Shown here in pieces: positions 14,880 through 27,890 of a stretch of DNA of 64,000 nt. Source of the stretch: Torreya grandis (taxonomy: Eukaryota > Streptophyta > Pinopsida > Cupressales > Taxaceae); the NCBI GenBank assembly GCA_037957365.1, contig JARHVA010000224.1, positions 1 through 64,000 of the forward strand, in the 5' to 3' direction. The notes beneath the pieces were generated by a model. The model was not told the origin of the DNA, did not search any database, and saw only the letters and a program-made list of their open reading frames with translations. The number at the start of each line of letters is the position of its first letter. Positions within the stretch are counted from its first letter, which is position 1. The position numbers and the translations under genes are program-made.

Positions 14880-15660
14880 ATATGAATCATTTTAATTACT
14901 CAATTTACTATAAGTGGCTTGATTATGGTTAGGTATTGGGATGGGAGTAATACTGGGCATAAGATTTTTCACATTAGGAAATAATGGCATATGAGGTCTA
15001 AGAGAGATATTCCCATCTTGTATAAGGCAATTCTCAACCCTGATAATAGTCTCATAAGCATTAGGTAGTGTATCCCCTCATATGGATTCAATCATCATGA
15101 ATATGCCACTATTGAAATACTTAAGATAATAGAGAAAAATATGATGTGTAGTAGGCCTTACCAATATTGGGATCCTATCACATGTATTTTGAAATATTTT
15201 ATTGCTTCTTAGGGGGATCTCTTTATGGTATTTAGTTTCTCAGTCAGAAACAAGTGGTCACTCTTATCTTCAAATCTCATCCTCAAAGAGTCACCCAATT
15301 AGTCCCATGTAGTGATAAAATTGGGAGACAAATTCCCATACTAATGAAGGGCCTTACCATTGAAGGAGACAAAAAATAACCTAATAAAAACATTATCCTC
15401 AATGATGTTATGTATGTTGTACAAATTAGCAACGTTCCTTATGTTCTCAATAGGGGTGGTGGTACATTCTCTTGTATAATAAGGCATACTTTTGAGGGCT
15501 GACATAGGAATTCCATCATAATGAGCAAGTGATATAGGACTATGGCCATTTAATACAGCAAAATGTATGTTCTTTGGTGCTATCATCTTAAAAATTGAAC
15601 CCAACAAGGGTCTCCTAATAGGTATGTGAGAAATAAAAGATTTCCTTAGACATAGATGAG
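14880..15660 (-). pseudogene. Gypsy-1 gag remnant
   Basis: The minus strand from about 15607 reads LGSIFKMIAPKNIHFAVLNG, then GIPMSALKSMPYYTRECTTT, PIENIRNVANLYNIHNI, VFIRLFFVSFNGKALHQYGN and LSPNFITTWD. Downstream come ...FEDKSDHLFLTEKLNTIKRS. This is the capsid (retrotransposon gag) pattern, in which a short N-terminal stretch is followed by PxxHxxDVxNLCxxHxVxExDVAxRLxxxSLxGKALxWYRNLP. Stops and frameshifts follow after about 15300. Gag forms the virus-like particle. No CCHC knuckle was found. Confidence 0.75.
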
Positions 15661-16540
15661 TGTTATCAAACCTCTTTGCTCTAAATAAAAATAAGGTAGA
15701 TATTAAATTTTAAAATCAATGCATTTATTAAAGGACTTTATTATTACCTTAGGCATGAAATTGAAGCACTAGTATGCAACCAACAACTGATAAAAACTAG
15801 AGTCACCAGATATTACATGAAGGAAGCTACTAGAAATTCAAATTTGTCAAGATCAACATCCACCTTAGATAACTTCTTAGACCACGAGTCCCACCAAGTG
15901 TGTCATAATTTTTCTCAACCAAATTCTCACCCTAAGGAGGTCTACTCAAGCCTCCTCAAATTTTGAATAACATGGAAACACCTCATATGTTGTGGGTAAT
16001 AATTCTAAGAGGTGATTCTCTTGATTACGGGCTAGCTCCCATGTACAACACCTAAAACTAATCACTAACATGATTGATTTTAATAAAAAATGATATAATG
16101 AGATTAAACACTACTCTAATGGAGGTGATACACCAATGTAAACTCCACAACTTACATGAACTTGCACTATGGAAAACAACTACAAAGTTGATCTCAAAAT
16201 TCAAGGTTCTCCTAACAAAATGCTTTAATATGAAGGTAGAATGAAATGTAGTTTTCAAGGTGAAAGACTAATAGGCATAATAATTGGCACTAATAATCCT
16301 CCTTACACTTAAAATCACTCCAAGATACCAGATACACATCATATGATCTGCTAGAAAGTAGATTGCTCACACAAAGCATAAAAGAGATAGATTAATGTAA
16401 ATAAAGAGAAATATCACTTATCATTCATCAACAAAACTATTTCATTCACTTATTAAATACTTTAAAATATAAAATCATTTTTAATATTTATTCTAAAGGA
16501 AAATCAATATTCAATTTAGTAGGGTTTTGTCCTACCAACA
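15661..16540 (-). other. Gypsy-1 leader between 5' LTR and gag
   Basis: Non-coding in the minus orientation, as expected for a 5' untranslated leader of about 0.9 kb. Directly inside the LTR the minus strand reads TGTTGGTAGGACAAAACCC. TGG at offset three could be a primer-binding site, but it does not fit the initiator-Met or tRNA-Arg sites I know. The plus strand there forms a perfect small stem (GTAGG/CCTAC, 16519-16535). Confidence 0.45.
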
Positions 16541-19500
16541 TGTGGATGTGGTACAATGTCAAAAGAGGCAACATATATAGAGAATGAGGAAGAGAGAGGA
16601 GGCATGGGAAAGATCAATTTAAAAGTGGTTCTCATCCAAGATCTAGGTAAAAATAATAAAATAGTTGTATAATAGTCCTAAAAAATCTTCTTTGACTAGA
16701 GTTGGCATAGGAGAGTTCAATGGTTCATCATTCATTCAAAACTACCCATATTGGCATTTAAAGAGTGAAAAATGTGTTTCTTGATAATTACCTCACTATG
16801 AAATATTTTCATACTTCCTCTTCTACACCTATCATGCATTTGAAAACTCCCTTATACTGATATTTTAGTGGCAATCATCACACAACTCCTTAGGTGACTT
16901 GAAGCCCATTTGTCTACTACACCTCTCCTTGATTGAGAGCTTCAAAACTTGACTTAATATTCATGAGTACACTCTCTCTCCATGGGTTGATTATATCAAT
17001 AATAAAAGACCTGAATCAACCCATTTGGATCCATCAAACACTCCTGAAGATCTCATTTTTCACCCAAAGCTTTCATTTTCTTCCAATTCCTTGTAACCCT
17101 AAAAACACATAAAGCTCATTGTGTGGAATAATATATAAATGATATTGGTAAAATGATAATTTTTTTATTACCCATTATTTCTTTACATTTCCATGACAAA
17201 TTTCATGACCTAACTCTAAGTGAAGTGTGTTTAATCCCCTAATCTCTCTTTCTAATTAGGCCCAGATTAGGTCTCTAGGCCTAGAGACTAAGATTTTGCT
17301 TCAGACCTCACCCACACATTTTAAACTTATAAAAAGTGTTTATTTCACTTTCCTTACCCTATGACCATTCTCCATGCCAAATTTGGGCTTCTGATACCTT
17401 GTGTAGATAGGTGAACCATGAAATGGCCAAAAAACCTAGCCTTTCACAATATCTTCATCAATCAGACCCATAAGAGCACTTTTAGGGTGACATGTACATT
17501 TTTTTGGACCTGATGAGGTATATGACACCTTAATCCATCCTCTCCAATGCTTTGAATCTATCCATGAGGTCAAATACCCTATTTTGAGCTCAAATCCTTA
17601 CAAAAACATAACATTTATTGTGTATGTACAAGTGTAGGTATAAATAAGTGTCATGTTGATACTAATATTAGAGTGGATACTAATGTACAAGTGGTTTCAA
17701 GAGTAATCAAACTCATTTTAGGCACCTTGGAATCCAATCTCTCTCATCAGGTTCTTATTAAGGTTTTATGAGGGTTTAAAGTAGTTTAGGTTCTTAACGA
17801 TTGTTCATAAACCCTAGGGACTTAACACTTAAACCAATGCCAAAAATTTAAATTGTACAAGTTTCTTCAACAATCCCTAGGTGATTATGTTCTCATGCAA
17901 CTTTTTTATACAGTTCTAAGCACAAGAAAGTGCTCCTCAAGTTTCTACTATGCCATTGAAGAGTGCCCTACTATCTTTCTATTGTTTATAAAGGTTGGAG
18001 ACCTAAACCAACAACTAATGATAGAATATTGGATTATGGAGACACCTTAACTATTAATAAAAACAATTGGACCCCATGCATAAGCTCAGGTTAATACTAA
18101 TCAAGAGAAAGTTTGTCTGAATTGTAACTTACACTTACAAGAGCTCAATAAGGTCTCATGGGCCAAAGTGCCACTTTTATTGTCTTGATATGTCTATGGA
18201 TACTTATATAGGTTATATTAAATAATTATGAAACTTCCAAATTCCCTCAAGATCAAATTTCACCCTTAAAAAATCACTCTTCTCATGAATAAACATATGG
18301 ACCTGTGGATGTGATTTTAGGCTTACTAGGTCTAAATAGGCCTATCAACCTTGAAACCATTTTTATTGACCTTGGAGATCATGTAGGGTCATTATAAAAT
18401 CATATAATAACTTACAAGAAATTTCTTTCTTTCCATAAACCTCTATTATCTCAAACCATGTAGGCACCTCTCACTTGACTAGCCAGGCCTGCAAGATCAT
18501 TTAAATATGCAACTATAGGGTTAAAGTGAACCATTTTGATCATCCTATTTGAACCTTATCTTGAGTTTATTTTTTATTTCAATTTATATTATTCAATTTC
18601 TTATTCACCTAAAATACAACACCACTGCCATGCACTGCATCTCCTTTTCAAGTTTGCAAACCAACTTGAGTTGCTCAACAATCTTGTAGGTCATCATTTG
18701 GGATTTTGACTGCATCTTGAAGTTTATAACCTCAATATAAATAAATATGAAATTCAATGGTATTTATCTTATTTTGAGAGTCTATTCCCTCTCCAAGACC
18801 TCACATTTTCTCAAAGCATACCCCTTCTCTCTCATGTTTGTTCAAGGCATGGTTTTAGGTGATGGGCTAAGAGTCCTTTGTATATTAGGATTTGAAATTT
18901 AGCCTTATTCATCTAGAATATTGAAATTTTTATATTAATTAAAATAAATTTTAAGGATCCTTCAAATTCAACTTATCCTTTTGAAAACTTACTAGCACTT
19001 TCCTTTGTTTGACAATACATGTATACTCTTTTTACTCTACCTTTAGGTTTGTTTAGGTTATTTAATTTCTAAATGCATTAGTCATCCAATTAGAGCATTG
19101 TGTGATTTTATAATTTAATTTAATATGTCTCTTTTTTCTATAGATTTCACATATACATCTTCAGATCTTCTCCTTGCTAACTCAAGGATTCACATTGTTC
19201 AAAACTTGTCATTTTGCTTATAGGTGGTGATTAGGTGTCTTGAACATTAAGTATTGAAGTCACACCTTCAATACTAGTCTTGGAATTAATAAAGTGTGAA
19301 AAAAATATTTTTACCTCACCTTTTATACATTCAAAATCAGTTTTTAGTACACATTTCAATGTGTTTCTCATGAAAAGAGACCTACACATTTAAAAACTTG
19401 TAGGTTTACATTTTCATGGTTTAGGCCTTCACATGGTGCAAGTTTAATCTCTTTGAGATTGAGATCATTTATTAATTTATTACTTACCTCTATTGAGATG

Positions 19501-20741
19501 TCATGGTATTCATATCACTCTAACAATGAAAGATACAACCTTTTTACTCCATTTTTATAGGCAACCTTATACCACAGTCTTCAAGCTAGGAGTATGAATG
19601 CCAATTGGAGAACTGGTATGAAATATCCAATCATGTTGGAGAGATTTTAATTCAATGGAAATATGGTTGAAAATATTCAATAATTACCTATATGCATGAA
19701 ACCTATTAACTCTAAAACATCAAAATGCAAACCAGTGACATATCCCTCATGGAGGCTCTTCTTGATTCCTTATTGATCACTTGTGTGTCTTATTAAAAAA
19801 AATGTGGAATGGTTTTTCATACCTATAAATACATTCCAAAACACTCATCATGCTTCAATGAGCTCTAAAATGTATGAAATTAGTGTAAAACATGAGCCTA
19901 TGGGGTTTCCTAGGTGTTTTTGGATGATATCTTGTTATAAACGGTCCATAAAACTCATCCCATTAAACTATGACATATTTTAACGAATATTAAGCCCATA
20001 AGGGGTAATTCGTATACCTATAAGCATTTGACCCAATTCCTTTGTATGTTCATGAAATAAGCATAAAATTCTAGCCTTCCCAAGCTTGTGAAGAGATTGA
20101 CTATATTTCTAATTGATTTACTATATTTTTTATCTTATTAACACATGTTTAAGTTCATTTACAGTATGAATAAGTTTAAAAGACACTGTTATATGCATTT
20201 TAACTTGAAGGTGGATCCTTTTGGTCATACAAGTGACTTAAAACTACCTATTTTAAATGATTCTCTATCTTTTGACATTGGTCTACAAATTTCTCTAACT
20301 CTAATCATTCTCTGACCACTTTATGACACCATACAAGTTATAACTTTTCTTTAAGTGTTTGTCCTTTTGATAAGTATGTGTCATTCCTTAAATTTGTCGT
20401 AGAAAGTGACCTAATATACCTTGGGTTACATGACAAGCATGGTGGAAGACTAATGGATGACTATATGACATTGAAGGTATGATAACAACTCATATGATGA
20501 CTCATCACAATGATATAACCTTGAACACACATGAAAATCAACATTAGCTCATGAATTACCTCAAAACTATGTAGGTACATAAAGAGCTCAAAAATTTAAA
20601 CCATGTTAAACAAGGATTTAATTGACCATTTTAAGACCACTATAAGACCAAGGTGACCATATACAAGCTTTGAGTGCCCTATAAATAAGTTTCAAACCTT
20701 AGAGGTTGACATTTTTTAAACTTGGGGGTCAAAAATGGTCA
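16541..20741 (-). repeat. Gypsy-1 5' LTR (right copy)
   Basis: About 4.2 kb, homologous to 187-4566 along the whole length. Starts TGTGGATGTG on the plus strand and ends aaaaatggtca at 20741, giving TG...CA on the minus strand. It lacks the long CA microsatellite. It contains only short chance open frames (for example 17853-18050). Confidence 0.88.
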
Positions 20742-20989
20742 ATAGTAAAATTTGAAGAATTTTAAAATCTTCATCATGTGAATATCACCTTTTGAAACAA
20801 AATGAATTATAATCCATAAACCACTTATAGTATGTTTTAGGCTAGCATGATTATGAGACTACATCTCAAAATTTATCATGAATAATCAATCAAGCATTTT
20901 TGGAGCCTTTTATAATGTAAAAACCTCTATTACAAAATATGCTTATAAGTATTAGGTACACTGTAAACTCAAAAATTATGAAGTTTACC

Positions 20990-21460
20990 TAAATCACATA
21001 TAGTGACTTATTAAAATGCTTTACAATGAGAAGAAATTTAGATAATGAGAAAGAAACACATGGACATAAGGAAGTGACATTGTCATGTACACTCTCCCTA
21101 TATGATAACTCTAAAAGGCCTAACATTGTATGAAATTGACAAAACTTGGTAGCACTAAGTGGTTTTGTGAATATATCTTCCACTTATTCAATTATAGGAT
21201 AGAATTATAGATCAATATCACCATTGAGGACTTTCTCTCAGATAAAATGCACATGAACTTCACTATGCTTAGTTTATTGTTGTTGCATTATATTTTTCAC
21301 TAGAGATATACAACTTTGTTTATCACAAAGAAGGTTGGTAATTTGAGAAACATCTAAACGAATTTCTTCTAACAATCTTCATAGCCACATGGCTTCTTTA
21401 GTAGTTTCCATATCACTTTTATACTCTACTTTTGTAGAATAGATAGATAATATATGTTAA
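20990..21460 (-). pseudogene. Copia-1 RNase H and polyprotein C-terminus
   Basis: The minus-strand end reads MEDIFTKPLSATKFCQFHTM (20989-21183), the well-known copia C-terminal motif ADIxTKPLxxxKF. Upstream, broken pieces match the RNase H part (CNNNKLSIV for CDNQSAI, KFMCIL for KHIDI). It ends the Copia-1 polyprotein. No 3' LTR was recognised between here and 20742. Confidence 0.75.
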
Positions 21461-21469
21461 TTTTTATTG

Positions 21470-22535
21470 CTCCAAGTGATAGCACCTATACCAAACTTAA
21501 ACAAATATCTAAAAGTAGATTTATGATCTATAGTATCACTATCATGGTTGGATGGTAAAAATTAGCATTATCAATGGAAGATTAAGATAAACCAGAATTT
21601 ATAGTTCCTTTGATATACTGAAGTATTCATTTTTATAATTTTTAATGATTAAAGTATAGATCCTACATGAATCTAGAAGTAACATCTACAACATATGAAC
21701 TATCTATCCTAGTAATAATTAAATAAATCAAACTACCAATAAATTATCTATAAAGTGTGGGGTTAGCTTTGTCACGTGAAAGTTTTGGATCAAGCTTAAC
21801 ACCAAATTTAATAGGAGTAGATGTATGCTTATAATCAAGCATATTAAAATTAACAAGTATATTATGAATAAACTTAGATTGTGATACAACAATTGAAATT
21901 ATAACTTAAAATATGACCATTCCTAGAAAATGATGAAGAATGCCTATATCAGTCATTTCAAAATTTTGATTTAGTTTATATTTATATTTAATATTTAAAC
22001 TAATTAGATCACCATTAATAAGAATATCTATAACCTATAATATAATTAAGATCAAATGACTATTTTAAATTTTAACAAATAAATTCTTATTAGAATAAAA
22101 AATATAGAAACCTAATTCTATAAAATAACTAGTGATTTTCAAATACAAAGCTCGAGGAGCACTTTTTTAACCATAAATTGATTTCTTTAAGCTATAAACA
22201 TAATTTTCTATATTAGATTCAACGAAACATTTACGTTGAGTCATAAATTTCTTATTCTAAATCACCATTTAGGAAGGTATATTTGACATCCATTTGGTGT
22301 ATAATCTAACCATTTTGAGCTGTAAGAGCAATAAGTAATTTAACAATACTCTTTTTTTCTACAAGATCAAATGCTCCAACATAGTCAATAACAGTTTTTT
22401 GAGTAAAACTATGAGTAACTAATCTTGATTTTAATTTGTCTATTTTACCAATTGAATTATATTTGATTTTATAAACACACCTACAAAAAACAATGTGACT
22501 TTTAGATAGAGTTGGGACAAGATAGAGTGGGAACA
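21470..22535 (-). pseudogene. Copia-1 reverse transcriptase remnant
   Basis: The minus strand from 22536 reads LYLVPTLSKSHIVFCRCVYK, then IDKLKSRLVTHSFTQ and IVKLLIALTAQNG. In other frames come QMDVKYTFLNGDLE, VYSLKKSIYG and KSAPRALY, then GMVIF. These are the copia RT landmarks (CKWVYKxKxxxxGxIxxxKARLVAKG, QMDVKTAFLNG, LKKSLYGLKQAPRAW). The catalytic YVDD has decayed (near 22030 it reads with a stop and VID). The start is cut at 22535 by Gypsy-N. Confidence 0.8.
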
Positions 22536-23308
22536 TGATGTCTAGATGACCCCAAATACCCCTTTGTCAATGACATTAATTACATATCCAATACTCTAGA
22601 GATGGCCTCAAAATGTAGTTCTTTACTATGTGTTGGATTGTGTGTGAATCATGTAATATGTGATAATAAAGTAAAATAATGACTAGCTTATGACTTGGAA
22701 AATATAGATCTTGGGTCACTCCTTTAGTATTTAAAACTTGTAGATGTGGTGTCCCTATGATTGGTATGGAAATATGAAAAAATATGGAATCTTTACTCAA
22801 TTGAATGCTTGATAGATTGCTTATGATAAGTAATCTTAGTATCTTTTAGTCTTTTATAGGTGATGAATAAATTAGGGTTGATCTTGTATTTTTATCAATC
22901 TTTTTGGAGAAGTGACTCGCATTAAATAACTTAGGTTGACCATTGGAATACAATTCATTTTTAAATAGATGATTTTAGGGCACTAGACACTTACATCATA
23001 GTAAAGCACTAGTGTCGATGCAAGTGTTTATCTCAAATGCTAGTGTATAGGGAACATGAAAGTAGGTATAAATTGATAACTTGTAAAGGTGGAAGATAAG
23101 CAAGTTTTAAGCATTTTAGGCCAGATATAAGGTTTAGGTCATAAACATAAGACTGGTCAAACTAAGAGATAGGCAAATAATTATAAGATAGAGCATATGT
23201 GAGAATCTCAAAAGTGAGAAATGTTTAAAAATGAGAGGAATAAATAAGATCTGAGTTTTCTAGGTGTATAATACTGAGATGCTATATAATTCATAAATAA
23301 TGTCTATA
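22536..23308 (-). repeat. Gypsy-N 3' LTR (left copy)
   Basis: Aligns with 28611-29386, for example caaatacccctttgtcaatg versus caaatacccctttatcaata at the start, and gctatataattcataaataatgtct versus gctatataatttagaaataatgtct at the end (shown in part). About 773 bp, old and diverged. Confidence 0.85.
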
Positions 23309-25855
23309 TTTCCCCCTTTAATCTAGTAATGAAATTGATAGTTTAAAGGAAAGTAATACATACCTAGGTGTGTATGACACACCTTACCTTTTCATGAGTC
23401 CAACTTGAGTGCTTTGTAGGTGAGTGACCTATAATTAATAACATGTTACAATATATAATTAGTTCATATAGTAAAGAATTGAAAGTATTGAAAAGATTGA
23501 AATTGAAAGGGTAAGGTTTAGAAGTAAACCTATGTATTGATGCAACTACCTTGCCTATTGGAAAGTTTATTTGAAAGATGTATCATTATAAGGCTCTAAA
23601 ACTGAGATTAGGAAAAATTTATATAAATCTATAAAGTGCATATATCTAAAGAGATAAATAAAGATATTGGAAGGCACATGCCCCAAACCTTGGATAAAAA
23701 GTGAGTTTCCACTCAGTAGTTGAGATTAGCTCAACTGTGAAACCCAAAGATACTTATAACTTGTTGAGGCTAGATGATACAATAAATTCCAACCTAAAAA
23801 ACTTAACAAAATTGAGTGATTTAATCATCTCAACCATACTCATAAGTGAACTAATTACTGTAGTATAATGGCTCAATATAGTCCACAAAAGTCCATCTTT
23901 GTAGATGATGACAGACCCTTAGAGTGTTTTTCAAATTTGAAACTGGTTTAGATTTTAAGATATTAGACACACATTGCATAACATATGCACCTTAGATATG
24001 TCTCATATTTAAACTATGTATATAAATGATACTAATGTATATAATTCTACCACAACTATGAATATGAATCATATAACTATGTGTTTCGGCCAATTCAGAA
24101 ATTGTATGTGGAGAATATGCTTCCAAAGCATGCCCCATTATATATGAATAAATATGAAACTAAAATAAGTACCAAGTGGAGAACATGTTTCCAAAACATT
24201 TACTCACTATAATCTAGAGATGTTAAATATTGAATAGGTGTAGATAACATAATTCCAAACATGCCTCCACTGAATCTAAAAACTGATATAAGTACCAAAT
24301 ACTAAATAAGTGTGGAGAACATGCTTCCAAAGCATGCCTCTACTAATTCTAAAAACTATGCCAAATGTGGAGAACATGTTTCCCAAACATGTCCCCATTT
24401 ATATGTCCCCTTTTTAAGGTAAGGGAAGAATATAAACTATTATTTACCTCACCTCAAAAAGACAAGACAATTGCATAATATGTGAATGTAACCATGTAGC
24501 ATATAGAAGAATATGTCTAGGTAAATGTAGCATTAAAGTGCCTAGAACAATGTGATTAGATTAAGGCTTGAGATATATGATGAGGATCATGATAAAATTT
24601 ATATATTAATAATACAATATCAACAAGAAAATCAAGCACACACATAAAAGCACTCAAAATCAAGTCAACATATTATGGTCCTAAGAGATTGCAAACAAGG
24701 GGCATCTTCAAATGTCACACAATTAAAGGGGCATGACTTAGTAAAATGTCCACAAAATCAAGGATGACATATTCAAATTTTCATATAATAAATAATGGCA
24801 TGTTCAAATGTCAAAGAAAATATACATAGGTACGGGGGCCAAAAATAGAGGAGAATATTCAAATGTTCCAATAAGCATGACAATAACAAAGCACAACACT
24901 CAAAGAAGTACATAAAGGAAAGCATAATAAACTAACATAAATATATCATAGTAACTGATAGATCAAATGTGTTAACCAAAATTGTCAAGTGCATATCATA
25001 TCAAGTACATTGTGAAATATATAATCATGGATAAAGGCATATGTGAGTACATATATGAGTTCAAACATGATAATAAAAGGTGATCATTGAACCATGGAAC
25101 TTATAAGTATTATTATCATATATTTTCATGCCACCAATGTCCATATGACATGAGTATAAGGGATTTATAACATAGGAATAGATCAAGTATTCGTGTATGC
25201 CTGTATCACATTCAAGTAGAAGCATGGCACACATGTATGTAGAAGTAATTGATATGCCATCCACCAACATGAAACTAACACATAGATGTAAAAGAGCCAA
25301 TAGAATATGTAGGTGGTGAAAGCATTTTTGAATTTTTGAATGTTTTTAATATTTATTGTTATTTTTAGAAATTGAAAGGGAAAGTCTATCCTATAATCCC
25401 ATATAAAAGGGTGATCATAAATATCTCCCCACTATGAACCTAGTGACACTATTAAGGAGAATGTATAGGTGCACTATCTATCACTGTAGTATTTGTGATG
25501 CTCTGCAAATTTAAAAAAGGATTTTATGGTCTTGGATAAATATTAGGAGTAATAGGATTATGGGTTCATAGAACCCATCATTGAGTGCTCTGTGTTTTCT
25601 TTGGAACAACAATAATAGGAACATGTGTAGGTGCTCTAGATATTTGAACATGGTGCATAGTAGATGAGGATTATATGAAATCCACTATGTATCTTTGATG
25701 TAATGGTTTCTCAAATACTAGCTTCCTAGTAAAGGGGATTTCCTATTTATTACTCTTTTGTGGTGGATTAACCTTAGTAGGTTTGATAGTTAACTACCTA
25801 GATTTAAGTTGCTATTTTTTAAGAGGATTGTCATATGGGATTCTCTAAATTATAA
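23309..25855 (-). other. Gypsy-N internal non-coding region
   Basis: AT-rich internal sequence where pol would normally lie. I found no RT, RNase H or integrase motif in any frame. It holds the palindromic repeat cluster at 24108-24398 and otherwise nothing recognisable; the frame at 25061-25300 matches nothing I know. Confidence 0.5.
24108..24398. repeat. Five covarying hairpin repeats
   Basis: Five copies of a roughly 31-base palindromic unit start at 24108, 24176, 24238, 24312 and 24367. The pattern is GTGGAGAACATG-YTT-CCA-AAR-CATG-YCYC. Stem arms vary in pairs: ATGCTT with AAGCAT (copies 1 and 4) and ATGTTT with AAACAT (copies 2 and 5); copy 3 is degenerate. Outer bases GTGGAG also pair loosely with CTCCAC-like ends. 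Spacing is 55-74 bp, with shared spacer words such as ataagtacca. Confidence 0.8.
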
Positions 25856-26110
25856 TTACCTAATTGGTATGAATGTATTTAACACACCCATGCACTGTAG
25901 AAGGTATTGATCAAATTTATGGATCCAAAGATCTTCCCAATAACATATCAAAGATGCATGTAGAAGGTATAAACTAAAAGGTAGTAACCACATGTGTGAT
26001 ACTGACCTATTAAGGTAGGTCAATCTCACCAAGAACCTTCTGAGAGGTCCCATCAAATGCTCTAAATGATCTATTAGAATGATGCAAATCATAATGAGTA
26101 TAACTTAAGT
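25856..26110 (-). pseudogene. Gypsy-N protease-region remnant
   Basis: The minus strand contains ...LLHASLICYWEDLWIHKF followed by DQYLLQCMGVLN. This resembles the gypsy protease C-terminal block that usually reads SYxCLLGRPWIHxxGxxPSTLHQCxK, with the LGRPW part shifted to YWEDLW. It sits just downstream of gag in the element's orientation. The catalytic D-T/S-G is not visible. Confidence 0.55.
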
Positions 26111-26419
26111 TCATAATTAGTGTCATGGTGAAAATATTTTTACTTGCAACATTATTAATCATAACAAGACGTATAAGGTGTTTATCAAGGTATGCTCAAA
26201 TGAATAAATAATGAAGATTAGAGTCATCATCCTTGATCTAATTTTCATTAAAATAAATAGAGGTTCTATGAACCATATGAAGTTTATGTTCTGTGAAATT
26301 ACCAATAATCCTATCTAATTAGTGACCATAACGTGATGGAGGAGGTTGTGCATTATATGTAATTTGCACTTCTAGTTTCTTATTAGATGGTCTTGTAAAG
26401 GATTGTTAAATATTTTCTA

Positions 26420-26560
26420 TTTTTAGCGATCACTAGGTTGTGAACCTAATTCCTTTGGAGGATTATCAAATGTAATATTTTGGCCATCAATAATATATTG
26501 GATCTTATGTTTCAAGATAAAACATATGTTCATAGAATGTCCTAGTCCTTGGTGATGATG

Positions 26561-26600
<40 letters not shown>

Positions 26601-27890
26601 GCATTCACATCATATCCTTTGGGTAAAGTTTTATTCACGTTAACCTCTATAGGATGAAGGAGAGATATAAGATGACACTCTATTAACTATAGGAGTATTG
26701 AAGTTGGAGACCTAGGTAAATGTGAGAAGTGTCTTCTTTATGCATTGGCTAAGATAAGCTGATTAGGCTATTGTGAAACTATGTTAACCATGGTGGTTGT
26801 TTCCTTTTTAGGTTCATGAGGTTTTACCTTATAACTTGGTTTGATTGTAAATTTGGTACCAGATGTAGATGCAGCTGGTATGTTTGCTACATACTTGAGA
26901 TTATTAAATGAATTAAAATTTATTTCATGGTCTTATACAACATGGCATAATCCATCGAAGTATTTAACTTTTTAAACATAATGGACACATGTAATAGAAC
27001 AAGAAAACTTTACTTGAATATGTCTTTTAAATACTTATCTACTATGGTCATTTTAGCTAACATTATCTTATATCTCAAGACATATTCATTTATTATTTCA
27101 TTTCTCCCTTGTTCGATATTGGCAGTTTGGGTACAGCAAACCATTTCAAAAATATTAATGGAAAGTGTGCTAAAAAATGATCTTCAAGAGGTTTGAATGC
27201 TTTCATAGATTTGAGAGGTAAATTGTAAAACCACCTCAAAACATACTCCTTGAGGCCTTTTGGAAATAATTTGGTCAAAATATTATCATTGGAGGCATAG
27301 TCAAGGCATGCTGCATAAGAGGATTGAAGATGATAATCAGGATCACCTTTGCCATCATAAAATGTAAACTTACGTGTAATAAAATTAGTTGGAAAAACAT
27401 GCAAATATATCTCAAGTACAAGAGGGTTATACATCACATATTTCAAATCAATAGCATGAGGATATTTTAAAGCATTTTATTCAATGTTTGTAACCTTATC
27501 CTTAAAGGTCTTTATAATTTGGAGTGTTTGAATCATAGACCCATTGGGATTTAGATTAACAAGTTGAGTAGTCACCAAAGGGGATGTAAACATAGTTTGA
27601 GTAGTAATAGGTATTGAAATGATAATTTGAGTTGAAATATTTTGTAATTATATGGTAGATATAGAAACAATAATTTCAAGAATCAAAGGTTGGAAGACAT
27701 AATCTATGCCTTTATTAGATGTAGGTAGATTGATTGATATAGAATTAGTTATAGTACGTTCTAAATACTCACCATCACTAGGTGAAGTAGCCTTAGTTTT
27801 ATCATGTTTACTTATTTCATCTTTTGTGACATACAAAAATGCATCTATTAAGCTCTTGTTATTATTGAGATAAGTAATCAATGCCTCTTT
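26420..27890 (-). pseudogene. Gypsy-N gag remnant with poly-Tyr expansion
   Basis: The minus strand from 27446 reads FTFYDGKGDPDYHLQSSYAA, then DNILTKLFPKGLKEYVLRWF and YNLPLKSMKAFKPLEDHFLA, a clear capsid pattern (FDGxGDPxxHLxxF, LFPxSLKGxALxWYxxLP, SFxxLExxFLxHF). Downstream, QGLGHSMNICFILKHKIQYI (near 26500) matches the degenerate nucleocapsid-like block HxxGHxTxxCxxLKxxIExLI found in this gypsy group. Between the two an AAT microsatellite (26552-26600) has become a run of about 14 Tyr in frame. The N-terminal part (27648-27881) is only faintly coding. Confidence 0.75.
26552..26600. repeat. (AAT)n microsatellite in Gypsy-N gag
   Basis: GATGATGAT followed by about 13 AAT/TAA units. In the gag frame on the minus strand this reads as His-His-His and a Tyr run without a stop, so the expansion stayed in frame. 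Confidence 0.95.

Noticed and set aside
24108..24398. CRISPR-like array
   Set aside because: Palindromic repeats with spacers look superficially similar, but units and spacers are diverged, spacers share sequence with each other, and the context is a plant retrotransposon.
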